Source of the DNA: Rhodoferax sp.
Lineage (GTDB): Bacteria > Pseudomonadota > Gammaproteobacteria > Burkholderiales > Burkholderiaceae_C
DNA length: 64,000 nucleotides
Direction of reading: 5' to 3'
Assembly: GCF_030697375.1 (NCBI RefSeq)
Contig: NZ_JAUYQD010000044.1
Span: forward strand, 186,001-250,000
The notes under the pieces are model-generated. The model was not told the DNA's origin. It did not search any database and saw only the letters and a list, made by a program, of their open reading frames with translations. The position numbers were made by a program, and so were the translations under genes. This document shows, one piece after another, positions 36,588-45,358 of the stretch (positions are counted from its first letter, which is position 1; each line of letters starts with the position of its first letter).

Positions 36588-39506
36588 GTGAAAGAAGACC
36601 TGACCACCCCTTCTGCAAGTGAAAATCCCTGGAAACTGGCGCTGGAGGGCTCCGGGGCTGGCGTGTGGGACTGGAACCTGGCCACCGGTGCCCAAACGCA
36701 CTCCCGCCAATGGGAGGAGATGCTGGGATTTGAGGCGGGTGAACTCCGCCGGGGGCACATCGAGTTCATCAGCCGGGTGCACCCGGACGATCTGGCGCCC
36801 TTGAACACGGCGGTCACCGGTTATCTGAACGGCAGCCTGCCCAGCTACGCAGTGGATCTGCGCCTGCGCTGCAAAGACGGCTCCTGGACCTGGATTCAAT
36901 CGCGCGGCATGATCGTCAGCCGCTCGCCCGACGGCACGCCGTTGCGCATGATAGGCACCCACACCGATATTTCCGAGCGCAAGCGCTCGGAAGCGGCGTT
37001 GCGTGAACTCAACACCCGGCTTTGCGAAAATGCCAAGCTGCTGGAGACCACCCTGACCAGCATCAGCCAGGGCATTTTGGTGAGTGATGCCACGGGCCGG
37101 CTGAGTGCCTTCAACCCCCGCGTCTGTGAACTGCTGGACTTGCCCATGGACCTGCTGAAAAGCCACCCCATGCTCAATGCGTTGGCCGAGTACCAGAACC
37201 AGCGCGGCGATTTTGGCCCCCAGGAATGCCTGGTCGATGCCCACGCGCGCAGCCAAATCAGGGCCCGCAACGATTTTGGACTCCCCCGCCACTACCTGCG
37301 GCAAACGCGGGAGGGGCGCACCCTGGAAGTCAAAACCCAGCACCTGCCTTCGGGCGGCTTGGTACGCACCTTTGCCGACGTCAGCGACTACTTTCAGCTT
37401 GAAGCGGCCCGCCAGCGTCTGGACCAGTTGCTGGAAGCCACCCAGTCCATCGCCCGCGTGGGGGGCTGGGAGGCCGATGTCGTCAACGACCGGGTGTTCT
37501 GGACCACCGGTGTCTACCGTATGCTGGAAACCTCTGAACAAGAGTACACCCCGACCACCATTGCCTCGGCCAACCGCTTTCTCGCGCCCGCCTCCGTCGC
37601 GCTGATCAAGGCCGCCTATGTGGATGCCGTCGACCAGCCCCAATCACATGATTTGGAACTGCAAATGGTCACCGCCAAAGGGCGCCCCATCTGGGTCCAC
37701 TCCATTGGCAGTGCCATTTGGGAACAGGGGCGAGTTGTCAAACGGACCTCCGTGCTGCAGGACATCACCGAACGCAAGCAGACGGAAGCCGCCTTGCGGG
37801 CCAGCGAGGAGCGCTGGAAGCTGGCCTTGGAAAGCTCGGGCGACGGTGTGTGGGACTGGTATATCCAGACCGGCGCTGAATTTTTCTCGCAGCGCCTGTT
37901 GCAGATGTGTGGGTATGAAGGCACTGATTTGCTCAGCCGCCCCGAAGAGTTCGATGACCGCACCCACCCGGACGACCTGGACCTGCTGCAACAAGCCCGG
38001 CTGGACCACTTTGAGGGCCGAACCCCGACCTACCAAAGCGAACGCCGTATTCGCTGCAAAGACGGTAGCTGGAAATGGGTACTGAGCCGGGGCATGGTCA
38101 TCAGCCGCGATGCACAGGGCCAACCCCTGCGCATGATTGGCACCTTCACGGACATCTCCAACCGCAAGGAGTCAGAAGCGCTGATCAAACAGCAGGCCTT
38201 TTTTGACGCCCTGACCGGCTTGCCGAACCGGCGTATGTTGCACGACCGGTTGGAGCAGGAGATCAAAAAAAGCAAGCGCGACACGCAGCAACTGGCCATT
38301 TTGTTCATTGACCTGGACCACTTCAAGGAAGTCAACGACACCCTGGGCCACGGCTGCGGCGACATGCTGCTGGTGGAGGCCGCCCGCCGTCTGCGCGCCT
38401 GTGTGCGCGAAAGCGACACGGTGGCCCGCATGGGCGGGGACGAGTTCACCATCATCCTGACCGAACTGCCGGACGCCAGCCATCTGGAGGGCATCCTGCA
38501 AAAAATCCTGCGCTCCATTGAAGAGGTGTTCCAACTGGGCACGGAGCAGGTGTTCATCTCCGCCAGCATTGGCATCACGATGTACCCGCTGGATGCCACA
38601 GAAATCGAAAGCCTGTTCCGAAACGCCGACCAGGCCTTGTATGTGGCCAAAGACGCCGGGCGCAACCGCTTCAGCTTTTTCACCCCCTCTTTGCAAGAAG
38701 CGGCGCAAACCCGGGTGCGGCTCGCCAATGACCTGCGCAGCGCCTTGATAGAACAGCAGTTCAAGGTGGTGTACCAGCCCATTGTGGAGTTGGCCACCGG
38801 CACCATTCGCAAGGCGGAAGCACTGCTCCGCTGGTACCACCCGGTGCGCGGTCTGGTGAGCCCGGCTGCCTTCATTCCCATCGCGGAAGCCAGCGGCCTG
38901 ATTGTCGATATTGGCGAATGGGTGTTCCATCAAGCCACCCACCAGGTGCAGGCCTGGCGCGCCCGGCTGGACCCCCAGTTCCAGATCAGCATCAACCGCT
39001 CACCGGTGCAATTCCAGCACGACGGGGATGGGCGGGCACCATGGGCCATGCAACTCCAGGCCAAAGGGCTGCCCGGGGAAAGCATTGTGGTGGAAATCAC
39101 CGAGGGCTTGTTGCTGGACACCAACACCAGCGTGGGCAACCAACTGCTGGAACTGCGCAACGCGGGCATGCAGGTGTCGCTGGACGATTTTGGGACCGGG
39201 TATTCGTCCTTGTCCTACCTGCAAAAATTCGACATCGATTACATCAAAATCGACCAAACCTTTGTGCGCAACCTGGTTGCCGGCTCCACCGATCTGGCCC
39301 TGTGCCAAGCCATCATCGTGATGGCCCATGCGCTGGGCATCAAAGTGGTAGCGGAAGGGGTGGAGACCACACAGCACCGCGACCTGCTGGCCGCTGCGGG
39401 CTGCGACTTTGCGCAAGGCTATCTGTTCGCCCGGCCCATGCCGGCGGCGGACTTTGAGGCCTTTATGGCCAACTACGATTCCAATTTCAGATCAATGGGA
39501 GAGTAG
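36588..39506 (+). CDS. PAS x4 - GGDEF - EAL cyclic-di-GMP signalling protein
   Basis: A protein of about 972 residues with no membrane segment. Four PAS-type modules are visible: about 14-134, 150-268, 288-398 and 408-528; the first and fourth are near-duplicates (KLALE-SG-GVWDW, then RCKDGSW-W--SRGM). The GGDEF domain has DALTGLPNRRMLHDRL and an intact MGGDEFTII (about 615). The EAL domain has an intact EALLRW (about 744), VSLDDFGTGYSSL, KIDQTFV and AEGVE, so both synthase and phosphodiesterase motifs are present. Start GTG 36588 was chosen because upstream frame sequence overlaps the kinase gene; no strong ribosome site is seen. The signal sensed is unknown. Confidence 0.93.
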   Translation: MKEDLTTPSASENPWKLALEGSGAGVWDWNLATGAQTHSRQWEEMLGFEAGELRRGHIEFISRVHPDDLAPLNTAVTGYLNGSLPSYAVDLRLRCKDGSWTWIQSRGMIVSRSPDGTPLRMIGTHTDISERKRSEAALRELNTRLCENAKLLETTLTSISQGILVSDATGRLSAFNPRVCELLDLPMDLLKSHPMLNALAEYQNQRGDFGPQECLVDAHARSQIRARNDFGLPRHYLRQTREGRTLEVKTQHLPSGGLVRTFADVSDYFQLEAARQRLDQLLEATQSIARVGGWEADVVNDRVFWTTGVYRMLETSEQEYTPTTIASANRFLAPASVALIKAAYVDAVDQPQSHDLELQMVTAKGRPIWVHSIGSAIWEQGRVVKRTSVLQDITERKQTEAALRASEERWKLALESSGDGVWDWYIQTGAEFFSQRLLQMCGYEGTDLLSRPEEFDDRTHPDDLDLLQQARLDHFEGRTPTYQSERRIRCKDGSWKWVLSRGMVISRDAQGQPLRMIGTFTDISNRKESEALIKQQAFFDALTGLPNRRMLHDRLEQEIKKSKRDTQQLAILFIDLDHFKEVNDTLGHGCGDMLLVEAARRLRACVRESDTVARMGGDEFTIILTELPDASHLEGILQKILRSIEEVFQLGTEQVFISASIGITMYPLDATEIESLFRNADQALYVAKDAGRNRFSFFTPSLQEAAQTRVRLANDLRSALIEQQFKVVYQPIVELATGTIRKAEALLRWYHPVRGLVSPAAFIPIAEASGLIVDIGEWVFHQATHQVQAWRARLDPQFQISINRSPVQFQHDGDGRAPWAMQLQAKGLPGESIVVEITEGLLLDTNTSVGNQLLELRNAGMQVSLDDFGTGYSSLSYLQKFDIDYIKIDQTFVRNLVAGSTDLALCQAIIVMAHALGIKVVAEGVETTQHRDLLAAAGCDFAQGYLFARPMPAADFEAFMANYDSNFRSMGE

Positions 39507-39579
39507 GCGCCCCGACGCAGGCAGTGCTTTAGCACGACAAGGAGGGGCAACGACCTATCGCATTGATATGGAAATGGAA

Positions 39580-40650
39580 TTACGCAATGCGCACGCCGGT
39601 CTGAGCGTTAAACCAGTTGTTGTGCTTGCTGCTGACCGACAGGCCGGTCTGCTCCCCCACCTTCAAGGTGCTGTTGGGCGCGACCCGCACCGTCATCAGA
39701 CCCACTGACGTCTTGACCACGACATAGGTATCGGCACCGGTAGGCTCGACCAACACCACCTCACCGCGCCAGGGCGCGTTGGGGTCGATGTGGATATGCT
39801 CGGGCCGCTGGCCCAGGGTCACCTCTTTGGCGTCGGGGCAATGCAGGTCCAGCGAGCCGCCCAGGAACACAAACTTGCCGTGTTCACCGGCGGTTTCAAT
39901 CTTGCCGGGGATGAAATTCATATTGGGTGACCCAATAAAGCCCGCCACATAGGTGTTGGCCGGACGGCGGTAGATATCGTCGGGTGTGCCGATTTGCTGC
40001 AGGATGCCGTCTTTCATGACCGCGATGCGGCTGCCCAGGGTCATGGCCTCGATCTGGTCGTGGGTCACATACACGCTGGTGATGCCGGAGACATGGTGCA
40101 GGCGCTTGATTTCGGCCCGCATTTCCACGCGCAGCTTGGCGTCCAGGTTGCTCAAGGGTTCGTCGAACAAAAACAGCTGGGGGTCACGCGCCAGGGCTCG
40201 GCCCATGGCCACGCGCTGGCGTTGGCCACCGGACAACTGGGCCGGACGGCGGTCCAGCAAATGCTCGATCTGCAGCATGGAGGCCACTTCCTGGATGCGT
40301 TTGGTGCGCACGTCTTTGGGCACCTTGCGCATTTCCAGCGCAAAGCCGATGTTGTCGGCCACACTCATGGTGGGGTACAGCGCATAGCTTTGGAACACCA
40401 TGGCAATGTCGCGCTGGGCCGGAGCCACGCCCACCACGTTGCGGCCGGCGATTTTGAGTTCGCCTTCGGTGGGCTCTTCCAGGCCCGCAATGATGTTGAG
40501 CAAGGTGGACTTGCCGCAGCCCGAGGGGCCGACCAAAATCAGGAACTCGCCGGGAGCCACATCGATTTCGATTTTTTTGAGAACCTCTACGGCGCTGTCG
40601 CCTTTGCCGTAGACCTTGCGGATGCCCGCGATGTGAAGTGAAGCTGCCAT
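39580..40650 (-). CDS. Sugar ABC transporter ATP-binding protein (UgpC/MsmK type)
   Basis: A 356-residue CUT1 ATPase. Walker A GPSGCGKST, signature LSGGQRQRVAMGRAL, Walker B LFLFDEPLSNLD and switch VYVTHDQIEAMTLGSR are intact, followed by the MalK-type OB-fold domain (EVTLGQRPEHIHIDPNAPW; VLVEPTGADTYVVV). It is closely related to the ATPase at 8615 of the first sugar operon. It follows the permease by 6 nt and ends the second sugar unit. Confidence 0.95.
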   Translation of the reverse strand: MAASLHIAGIRKVYGKGDSAVEVLKKIEIDVAPGEFLILVGPSGCGKSTLLNIIAGLEEPTEGELKIAGRNVVGVAPAQRDIAMVFQSYALYPTMSVADNIGFALEMRKVPKDVRTKRIQEVASMLQIEHLLDRRPAQLSGGQRQRVAMGRALARDPQLFLFDEPLSNLDAKLRVEMRAEIKRLHHVSGITSVYVTHDQIEAMTLGSRIAVMKDGILQQIGTPDDIYRRPANTYVAGFIGSPNMNFIPGKIETAGEHGKFVFLGGSLDLHCPDAKEVTLGQRPEHIHIDPNAPWRGEVVLVEPTGADTYVVVKTSVGLMTVRVAPNSTLKVGEQTGLSVSSKHNNWFNAQTGVRIA

Positions 40651-40656
40651 GATTTT

Positions 40657-41511
40657 TTATCCTTTCACAGCGCCAGCTGTGAGACCTTTGACGAAATATT
40701 GACCTGCCAAGACGTACACCAGCATGGTGGGCAAACCGGCGATGACGGCGGCTGCCATGTCCACGTTGTAGCTCTTGACGCTGCTGGAGGTGTTGGCCAT
40801 GTTGTTCAGGCCCACGGTGATGGGCTTGCTGTCGGCGCCGCTGAAGGCCACGCCAAACAAAAAGTCGTTCCAGATGTTGGTGAACTGCCAAATCAGCGTC
40901 ACCATCAAAATGGGCGTGGACATGGGGATGACGATGCGGTAGAAGATGCGCCAGAAACCGGCACCATCAATCCGCGCGGCATTCACCAGTTCCTTGGGAA
41001 TAGCGGTGTAGTAGTTGCGAAAGAACAGCGTGGTCCCGGCCAGGCCCGCAATGCAGTGCACCAGGATCAGGCCACCCAGGGAGCTGGACAGACCGAGGTA
41101 ACCCAGCACCTGGCTCATGGGCAGAAGCACCACCTGGAAGGGCATGAACACGCCAAACAGCATGAAGCCAAACAGCAGTTCACTGCCCTTGAACTTCCAC
41201 ATGGAGAGCACGTAGCCGTTGATCGCGCCCCAGGCGGTGGAGACCAGCACCGCTGGCACGGCCATGACCACCGAGTTCCAGAAGTAAGGGCGCAGGCCCC
41301 GGCAATCCACCCCGGTGCAGGCAGTGGACCAGGCCAGTTGCCATGCATCGAAGTTCAGGGAATAGGGCAGGCTCAACAGGTTGCCGGAACGGATTTGCTC
41401 CGCGTCCTTGAACGAGGTGGCCAGCATCACATACAGCGGGGCCAGGAAGAAGAAGGCGGCGACCAGCAGTACGCCGTAAATCAGCACGCGGGGGAGGTGT
41501 TTAGCGATCAT
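40657..41511 (-). CDS. Sugar ABC transporter permease (MalG/GtsC type)
   Basis: A 284-residue inner-membrane permease. ATG 41511 was chosen because the 14 codons upstream overlap the preceding gene and lack conservation. Helix 1 is VLIYGVLLVAAFFFLAPLYV; the EAA loop is ELVNAARIDGAGFWRIFYRI followed by VIPMSTPILMV; the end is GQYFVKGLTAGAVKG. It has a short insert CTGVDCRGLRPYFWNSV with two cysteines, typical of glucose/mannitol-type permeases. It overlaps the preceding permease by 11 nt. Confidence 0.93.
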   Translation of the reverse strand: MIAKHLPRVLIYGVLLVAAFFFLAPLYVMLATSFKDAEQIRSGNLLSLPYSLNFDAWQLAWSTACTGVDCRGLRPYFWNSVVMAVPAVLVSTAWGAINGYVLSMWKFKGSELLFGFMLFGVFMPFQVVLLPMSQVLGYLGLSSSLGGLILVHCIAGLAGTTLFFRNYYTAIPKELVNAARIDGAGFWRIFYRIVIPMSTPILMVTLIWQFTNIWNDFLFGVAFSGADSKPITVGLNNMANTSSSVKSYNVDMAAAVIAGLPTMLVYVLAGQYFVKGLTAGAVKG

Positions 41512-42379
41512 GGGGTTTGGCGCGAAGTTCGCTGTAGAGGTAAGGGACAACAATGGCGGCCACGGTGGCCAGCATCATGGTGGCGCTGGCAGCACCCAGG
41601 CCAATCTGGCCGCGGGTAAAACTCATCACGTACATGAAGGTGGCCGGCACATCCGACGCATAACCCGGCCCCCCCGAAGTGAGTGCCATGACCAGGTCAA
41701 AACTCTTGATGGACAGGTGCGAGAGCACCAGCACGGTGGAGAACACCACGGGGCGCAGGATCGGCAAAATAATGCGCCAGTAGATGCGGGGCAGCGAGGC
41801 ACCGTCGATCTGCGCCGCCTTGATGATGCTGTCGTCAATACCGCGCAAACCGGCCAGGGACAGGGCCATGGCAAAGCCGGCGGACTGCCAGATGCCGGCG
41901 ATCACCACGCAATAAATCGCGGTGTCGGACTGCACCAGCCAGTCAAACGAAAAGCTGGCCCAGCCCATGTCGTGCATGAGTTTTTCCAATCCCAGGCTGG
42001 GGTTCAAAATCCATTTCCAGGCGGTGCCCGTCACAATGAAAGACAGGGCCATGGGGTACAGGTAGACCGTGCGCAGCAGGCCTTCAAAGCGGATTTTCTG
42101 GTCCAGAAAAATCGCCAGGCCCATGCCCAGCAGCATGGAACCGCCCACATACAAGACGCTGAAGATGCCCAGGTTCTTGAGGGCGACGATCCAGCGGTCC
42201 ATCTCCCACAGGCGCGCGTACTGCTCCAGCCCGACAAATTCTTCGTAGTTGGGCAGCATGCGCGAGCCAGTGACCGAGAGCACGCCGTTCCAGATCATGA
42301 AGCCGTAAATGAATGCGAAACCGAGCACAAAGCCCGGCGCAATCACCAGTTTGGGTAAGATGTTTTCGAAAGTTTTCAT
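41501..42379 (-). CDS. Sugar ABC transporter permease (MalF/GtsB type)
   Basis: A 292-residue inner-membrane permease starting MKTFENILPKLVIAPGFVLG, leading into helix 1. SFIVTGTAWKWILNPSLGLE and IYCVVIAGIWQSAGFAMALS are shared with the 10627 permease; the EAA loop is SIIKAAQIDGASLPRIYWRI. It lies 3 nt after the binding-protein gene whose first 12 residues strongly resemble its own. It partners with the 40657 permease. Confidence 0.94.
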   Translation of the reverse strand: MKTFENILPKLVIAPGFVLGFAFIYGFMIWNGVLSVTGSRMLPNYEEFVGLEQYARLWEMDRWIVALKNLGIFSVLYVGGSMLLGMGLAIFLDQKIRFEGLLRTVYLYPMALSFIVTGTAWKWILNPSLGLEKLMHDMGWASFSFDWLVQSDTAIYCVVIAGIWQSAGFAMALSLAGLRGIDDSIIKAAQIDGASLPRIYWRIILPILRPVVFSTVLVLSHLSIKSFDLVMALTSGGPGYASDVPATFMYVMSFTRGQIGLGAASATMMLATVAAIVVPYLYSELRAKPHDR

Positions 42380-42382
42380 TGC

Positions 42383-43651
42383 TTATTGCCTTTGCCGTTG
42401 ACCCGCGACCGCCACCAATTTAGCCACCGTGTCGCCCACCGTGGTTTTGTCGTTGTTCCAAAAATCACTCACTGCCGTGCGCAAGGCGGCCTGGGCGGCG
42501 GATGACACCGCCATCCCGTGCGCCACCGACGGCAGCAGCGTGCCGGTTTTGGATGTCGCCAGAAAATCTTTGCTAGAAGTTTTGGCGCAGTCGTCAAATT
42601 TGTCCATATTCATGTTCAACCGCGCCGGAATCGAGCCCTTGCGCAGATTGAACTTCTCCTGAAAATTCTGCCCCATCAACAAATACGCCAGGTAGCCCTG
42701 GGCTTTTTGCGCCTCCCAGCCCTTGAGCTGGAACATGGCGAAGGAGTCCACGTTGTAGGTGTAGGCCTTGGCCGTGCCAGGCGCCGGTGAGCAGCTGAAG
42801 TCCGCACCCGGCTTCTGCCCGGCGGCCAGGAACTCGCCTTTGGCCCAGTCGCCCATGAACTGGAACCCCGCCTTGCCCTTGATCACCATCTCGGTGGCCA
42901 TATTCCAGTCGCGCCCGGTGGCCTTGTCGTCCACATAGGCCTTGATACGGCGAAAGACCGCCAGCGACTTGCGCATCTCTTCACTGGCCAAGGCGTTTTT
43001 GTCCAATTGAACCAAGGCGCTGTTGTAAAACGCCGCTCCGCCCACGCCCAGCGCAACCGACTCGAACACCGTGAAATCCTGCCAGTCCTGCCCACCATGG
43101 GCCACTGGAATGAATCCCGCGGTTTTGATTTTGTCGGCCGCCGCAAAAAATTCGTCATAGGTCGTCGGCAAAGCCGCGACGCCTGCCTGCTTGAGCACGG
43201 CAGAGTTGGCCCACAGCCAGTTGACGCGGTGCACATTCACCGGCACGGCCACATAGCGGCCTTTGTATTTCATTTGGTCGGCAATCACCTTGGGCAAAAC
43301 CTCGTCCCATTTTTCGAAGGAAGCCATGGCGTCCAGACTGGTCAAAACATTCAGTTCAGCCCACTCCTGAATGGCCGGCCCCTTGATATTGGCTGCAGCC
43401 GGTGCATTGCCCGCCAACACGCGGTGCTTGAGCACCGCCATGGCGTTTTGCCCGCCACCACCGGTCACCGTAAAGTCCCTCCAGGTGTGGCCCCGGCTGG
43501 CCATCATGCCCTTGAGCTCGGCCACCGACTTGGCTTCCCCGCCCGAAGTCCAGTAGTGCAGCACCTCCACCTCACCGGCCACCAGGCCCGCACTGCCAAG
43601 CAAAGCCAGGCAGGCCACCAGCTTGGGCAAAAGGTTTTCAAGGGTTCTCAT
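42383..43651 (-). CDS. Sugar-binding protein with a permease-like N-terminus (second of pair)
   Basis: A 422-residue family 1 solute-binding protein, mature part clearly paralogous to the 43834 protein (GEVEVLHYWTSGGEAKSVAE in both). The first residues, MRTLENLLPKLV, match the permease start MKTFENILPKLV at 9 of 12 positions, while the sister protein starts MLKLSKLATAVALVVAG. The N-terminus still gives a workable signal peptide (LVACLALLGSAGLVAG). ATG 43651 is chosen since a longer frame lacks a signal at its start. Conserved regions include VNVHRVNWLWANSAVLKQAG and [18 protein letters not shown]. It lies 3 nt before the permease. Confidence 0.92.
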   Translation of the reverse strand: MRTLENLLPKLVACLALLGSAGLVAGEVEVLHYWTSGGEAKSVAELKGMMASRGHTWRDFTVTGGGGQNAMAVLKHRVLAGNAPAAANIKGPAIQEWAELNVLTSLDAMASFEKWDEVLPKVIADQMKYKGRYVAVPVNVHRVNWLWANSAVLKQAGVAALPTTYDEFFAAADKIKTAGFIPVAHGGQDWQDFTVFESVALGVGGAAFYNSALVQLDKNALASEEMRKSLAVFRRIKAYVDDKATGRDWNMATEMVIKGKAGFQFMGDWAKGEFLAAGQKPGADFSCSPAPGTAKAYTYNVDSFAMFQLKGWEAQKAQGYLAYLLMGQNFQEKFNLRKGSIPARLNMNMDKFDDCAKTSSKDFLATSKTGTLLPSVAHGMAVSSAAQAALRTAVSDFWNNDKTTVGDTVAKLVAVAGQRQRQ

Positions 43652-43721
43652 AACTATTGGGCTCTGGTTAGGGTTGCAAACCTGCGTCACATCAGGCACA
43701 GCACGCATTCACACCGCTCCA

Positions 43722-43813
43722 GCAGAAGGGATGGGGTGCGCGCTGCAGTGAGGTAAAGGAGGAGCCCGCAGGGCGGGGGACACGAACGGAAGTGTGTACC
43801 CCATCCCTTCTGC
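43722..43813. repeat. Perfect 16-bp inverted repeat with 60-nt loop between binding-protein genes
   Basis: GCAGAAGGGATGGGGT (43722-43737) is exactly complementary to ACCCCATCCCTTCTGC (43798-43813). The structure fills most of the 182-nt spacer between the 43834 and 42383 genes and contains a purine-rich AAAGGAGGAG loop segment. No target duplication or transposase is seen. It could stabilise the upstream binding-protein mRNA, damp read-through, or be a miniature mobile element; no U-tract follows. Confidence 0.8.
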
Positions 43814-43833
43814 GGGCGCTAGCAACTACACCG

Positions 43834-45084
43834 TTACTTGGTCGCAGCCGCCTTGGCGATGTTCTTCATGCCATCAGCCACCGAGATCTTGTCATCGTTC
43901 CAGAACTGGCTGACGGCATCCTTGATCGCGCCTTCGGCAGCAGGCTTGATCGCCATGCCGTGGGCCACGGAAGGCACCAAGCCACCGGTCTTGGCGGTGT
44001 CCACGAAGTCTTTGGCAGACAACTTGGCGCAATCGTCAAACTTGCCCATGCCCATGTTCAAACGCACCGGAATGGAACCCTTGTTCAGGTTGAAAATTTC
44101 TTGGAATTCGGTGCCCATGATGGCGGCGGCCAAATCACCCTGGGCTTTTTGGGCGCCAGCATCTTTCAGCTTGAACATCGCAAACGAATCCACATTGAAA
44201 GTGTAGGCATTGGCAGTGCCAGGAGCGGCTGCGCAGATGTAGTCCTTGCCTGGCACTTTGCCAGCGGCAGAGAATTCGCCCTTGGCCCAGTCACCCATGA
44301 ACTGGAATGCAGCGTCACCCTTGATCACCATGGAGGTCGCCAGGTTCCAGTCACGGCCAGGAGAAGCCGCGTCGGTGTAGCCCTTGACCTTGCGGAAGGT
44401 TTCCAGGGATTTCTTCATGGTGTCGCTGGTCAAGGCTTTTTGGTCCAACTTCATCAGTGCGTCGTTGTAGAACTTGGCACCGCCCACACCCAACACCACG
44501 GATTCAAAGGTGGTGAAGTCTTGCCAGTTCTGGCCACCGTGCGCCACCGCGATCAGGCCGGCCTTTTTCACTTTGTCCGCTGCAGCAAAGAACTCGTCCC
44601 AGGTCTTGGGCGCGCCTGCCACACCGGCTTTCTTCAGCACAGCGGAGTTGGCCCACATCCAGTTCACGCGGTGCACATTCACAGGAGCGGCAACGTAGCT
44701 GCCTTTGTACTTCATGACATCCGCCACCACCTTGGGCAGCAGGCTGTCCCACTTTTCAGCCGTTGCCACGGAGTCCAGATTGGCCAAAACACCTTCAGCA
44801 GCCCATTCCTGAATGCCAGGGCCCTTGATCTGGGCGGCTGCCGGGGGGTTGCCCGACACCACACGGCTCTTCAGCACGGTGGCTGCGTTGTCACCGCCGC
44901 CGCCTGCCACGGCAAAATCTTTCCAGGTGTGGCTCTTGCCTTGCATGATCTTTTTCAGCTCGGCGACCGATTTGGCCTCACCACCGGAAGTCCAGTAGTG
45001 CAGAACTTCAACTTCGCCCGCATGCACCGCAGCACCCGCCACCACCAACGCCACAGCTGTGGCAAGTTTCGAAAGCTTCAACAT
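43834..45084 (-). CDS. Periplasmic glucose/mannose-type sugar-binding protein (first of pair)
   Basis: A 416-residue family 1 solute-binding protein. The signal peptide is MLKLSKLATAVALVVAGAAV to HAG; the mature form begins EVEVLHYWTSGGEAKSVAEL, as in Pseudomonas/Burkholderia glucose and mannose binding proteins (GtsA-like). Other landmarks: VNVHRVNWMWANSAVLKKAG, GGQNWQDFTTFESVVLGVGG and [17 protein letters not shown]. Two ATGs are adjacent; 45084 gives the better spacing to GGAG. Placement after glucokinase supports glucose or a related hexose. Confidence 0.93.
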   Translation of the reverse strand: MLKLSKLATAVALVVAGAAVHAGEVEVLHYWTSGGEAKSVAELKKIMQGKSHTWKDFAVAGGGGDNAATVLKSRVVSGNPPAAAQIKGPGIQEWAAEGVLANLDSVATAEKWDSLLPKVVADVMKYKGSYVAAPVNVHRVNWMWANSAVLKKAGVAGAPKTWDEFFAAADKVKKAGLIAVAHGGQNWQDFTTFESVVLGVGGAKFYNDALMKLDQKALTSDTMKKSLETFRKVKGYTDAASPGRDWNLATSMVIKGDAAFQFMGDWAKGEFSAAGKVPGKDYICAAAPGTANAYTFNVDSFAMFKLKDAGAQKAQGDLAAAIMGTEFQEIFNLNKGSIPVRLNMGMGKFDDCAKLSAKDFVDTAKTGGLVPSVAHGMAIKPAAEGAIKDAVSQFWNDDKISVADGMKNIAKAAATK

Positions 45085-45139
45085 CATGTCTCCAAAAAGT
45101 GTAGTTTTCGCGGACCACAGGGGCCGCGAGTGTCATTAC

Positions 45140-45168
45140 ATTCGAAGCAACACCATGCCACTTCGAAT
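45140..45168. promoter_or_regulatory. Inverted repeat upstream of the binding-protein gene, candidate operator
   Basis: ATTCGAAG (45140-45147) and CTTCGAAT (45161-45168) are perfect complements 13 nt apart; the two TTCGAA cores are 21 bp apart, i.e. two helical turns. It sits 56 nt upstream of ATG 45084, next to an AT-rich stretch (45168-45200). The location fits a regulator site. Promoter boxes could not be fixed. Confidence 0.45.
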
Positions 45169-45321
45169 TCATTAATTGTTAATTAATTAAAGATTAATGA
45201 CTACTAGGGCTTTCCCTAACTGCCTGCCATCCGATCCCGCCCCACACAGGGGGCGCTGCAAACGCCGGGCAGGCCCCATCCGCACCCTGGCCGCAAGGCC
45301 GGGCACTTTCTGTGCATTGCG

Positions 45322-45338
45322 AAAAAAAAGGGGGGGGG
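45322..45338 (+). repeat. Homopolymer tract A8 followed by G9 downstream of the ROK kinase gene
   Basis: Eight A followed directly by nine G in the 274-nt gap between the ROK kinase stop (45359) and the binding-protein start (45084). Such tracts slip during replication. It lies outside coding sequence, 20 nt after the kinase stop on the minus transcript. It could also mark a sequencing or assembly error, though no frame is affected. Confidence 0.8.
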
Positions 45339-45358
45339 AAAGTGGAGGCCGGGTGCGC

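Noticed and set aside
45145..45165. Possible sigma-54 promoter (TGGCAT and TTGCTT on the minus strand) before the 43834 binding protein
   Set aside because: The GG and GC dinucleotides are 9 rather than 10 nt apart, a spacing that abolishes sigma-54 recognition, and there is no enhancer-binding regulator nearby.
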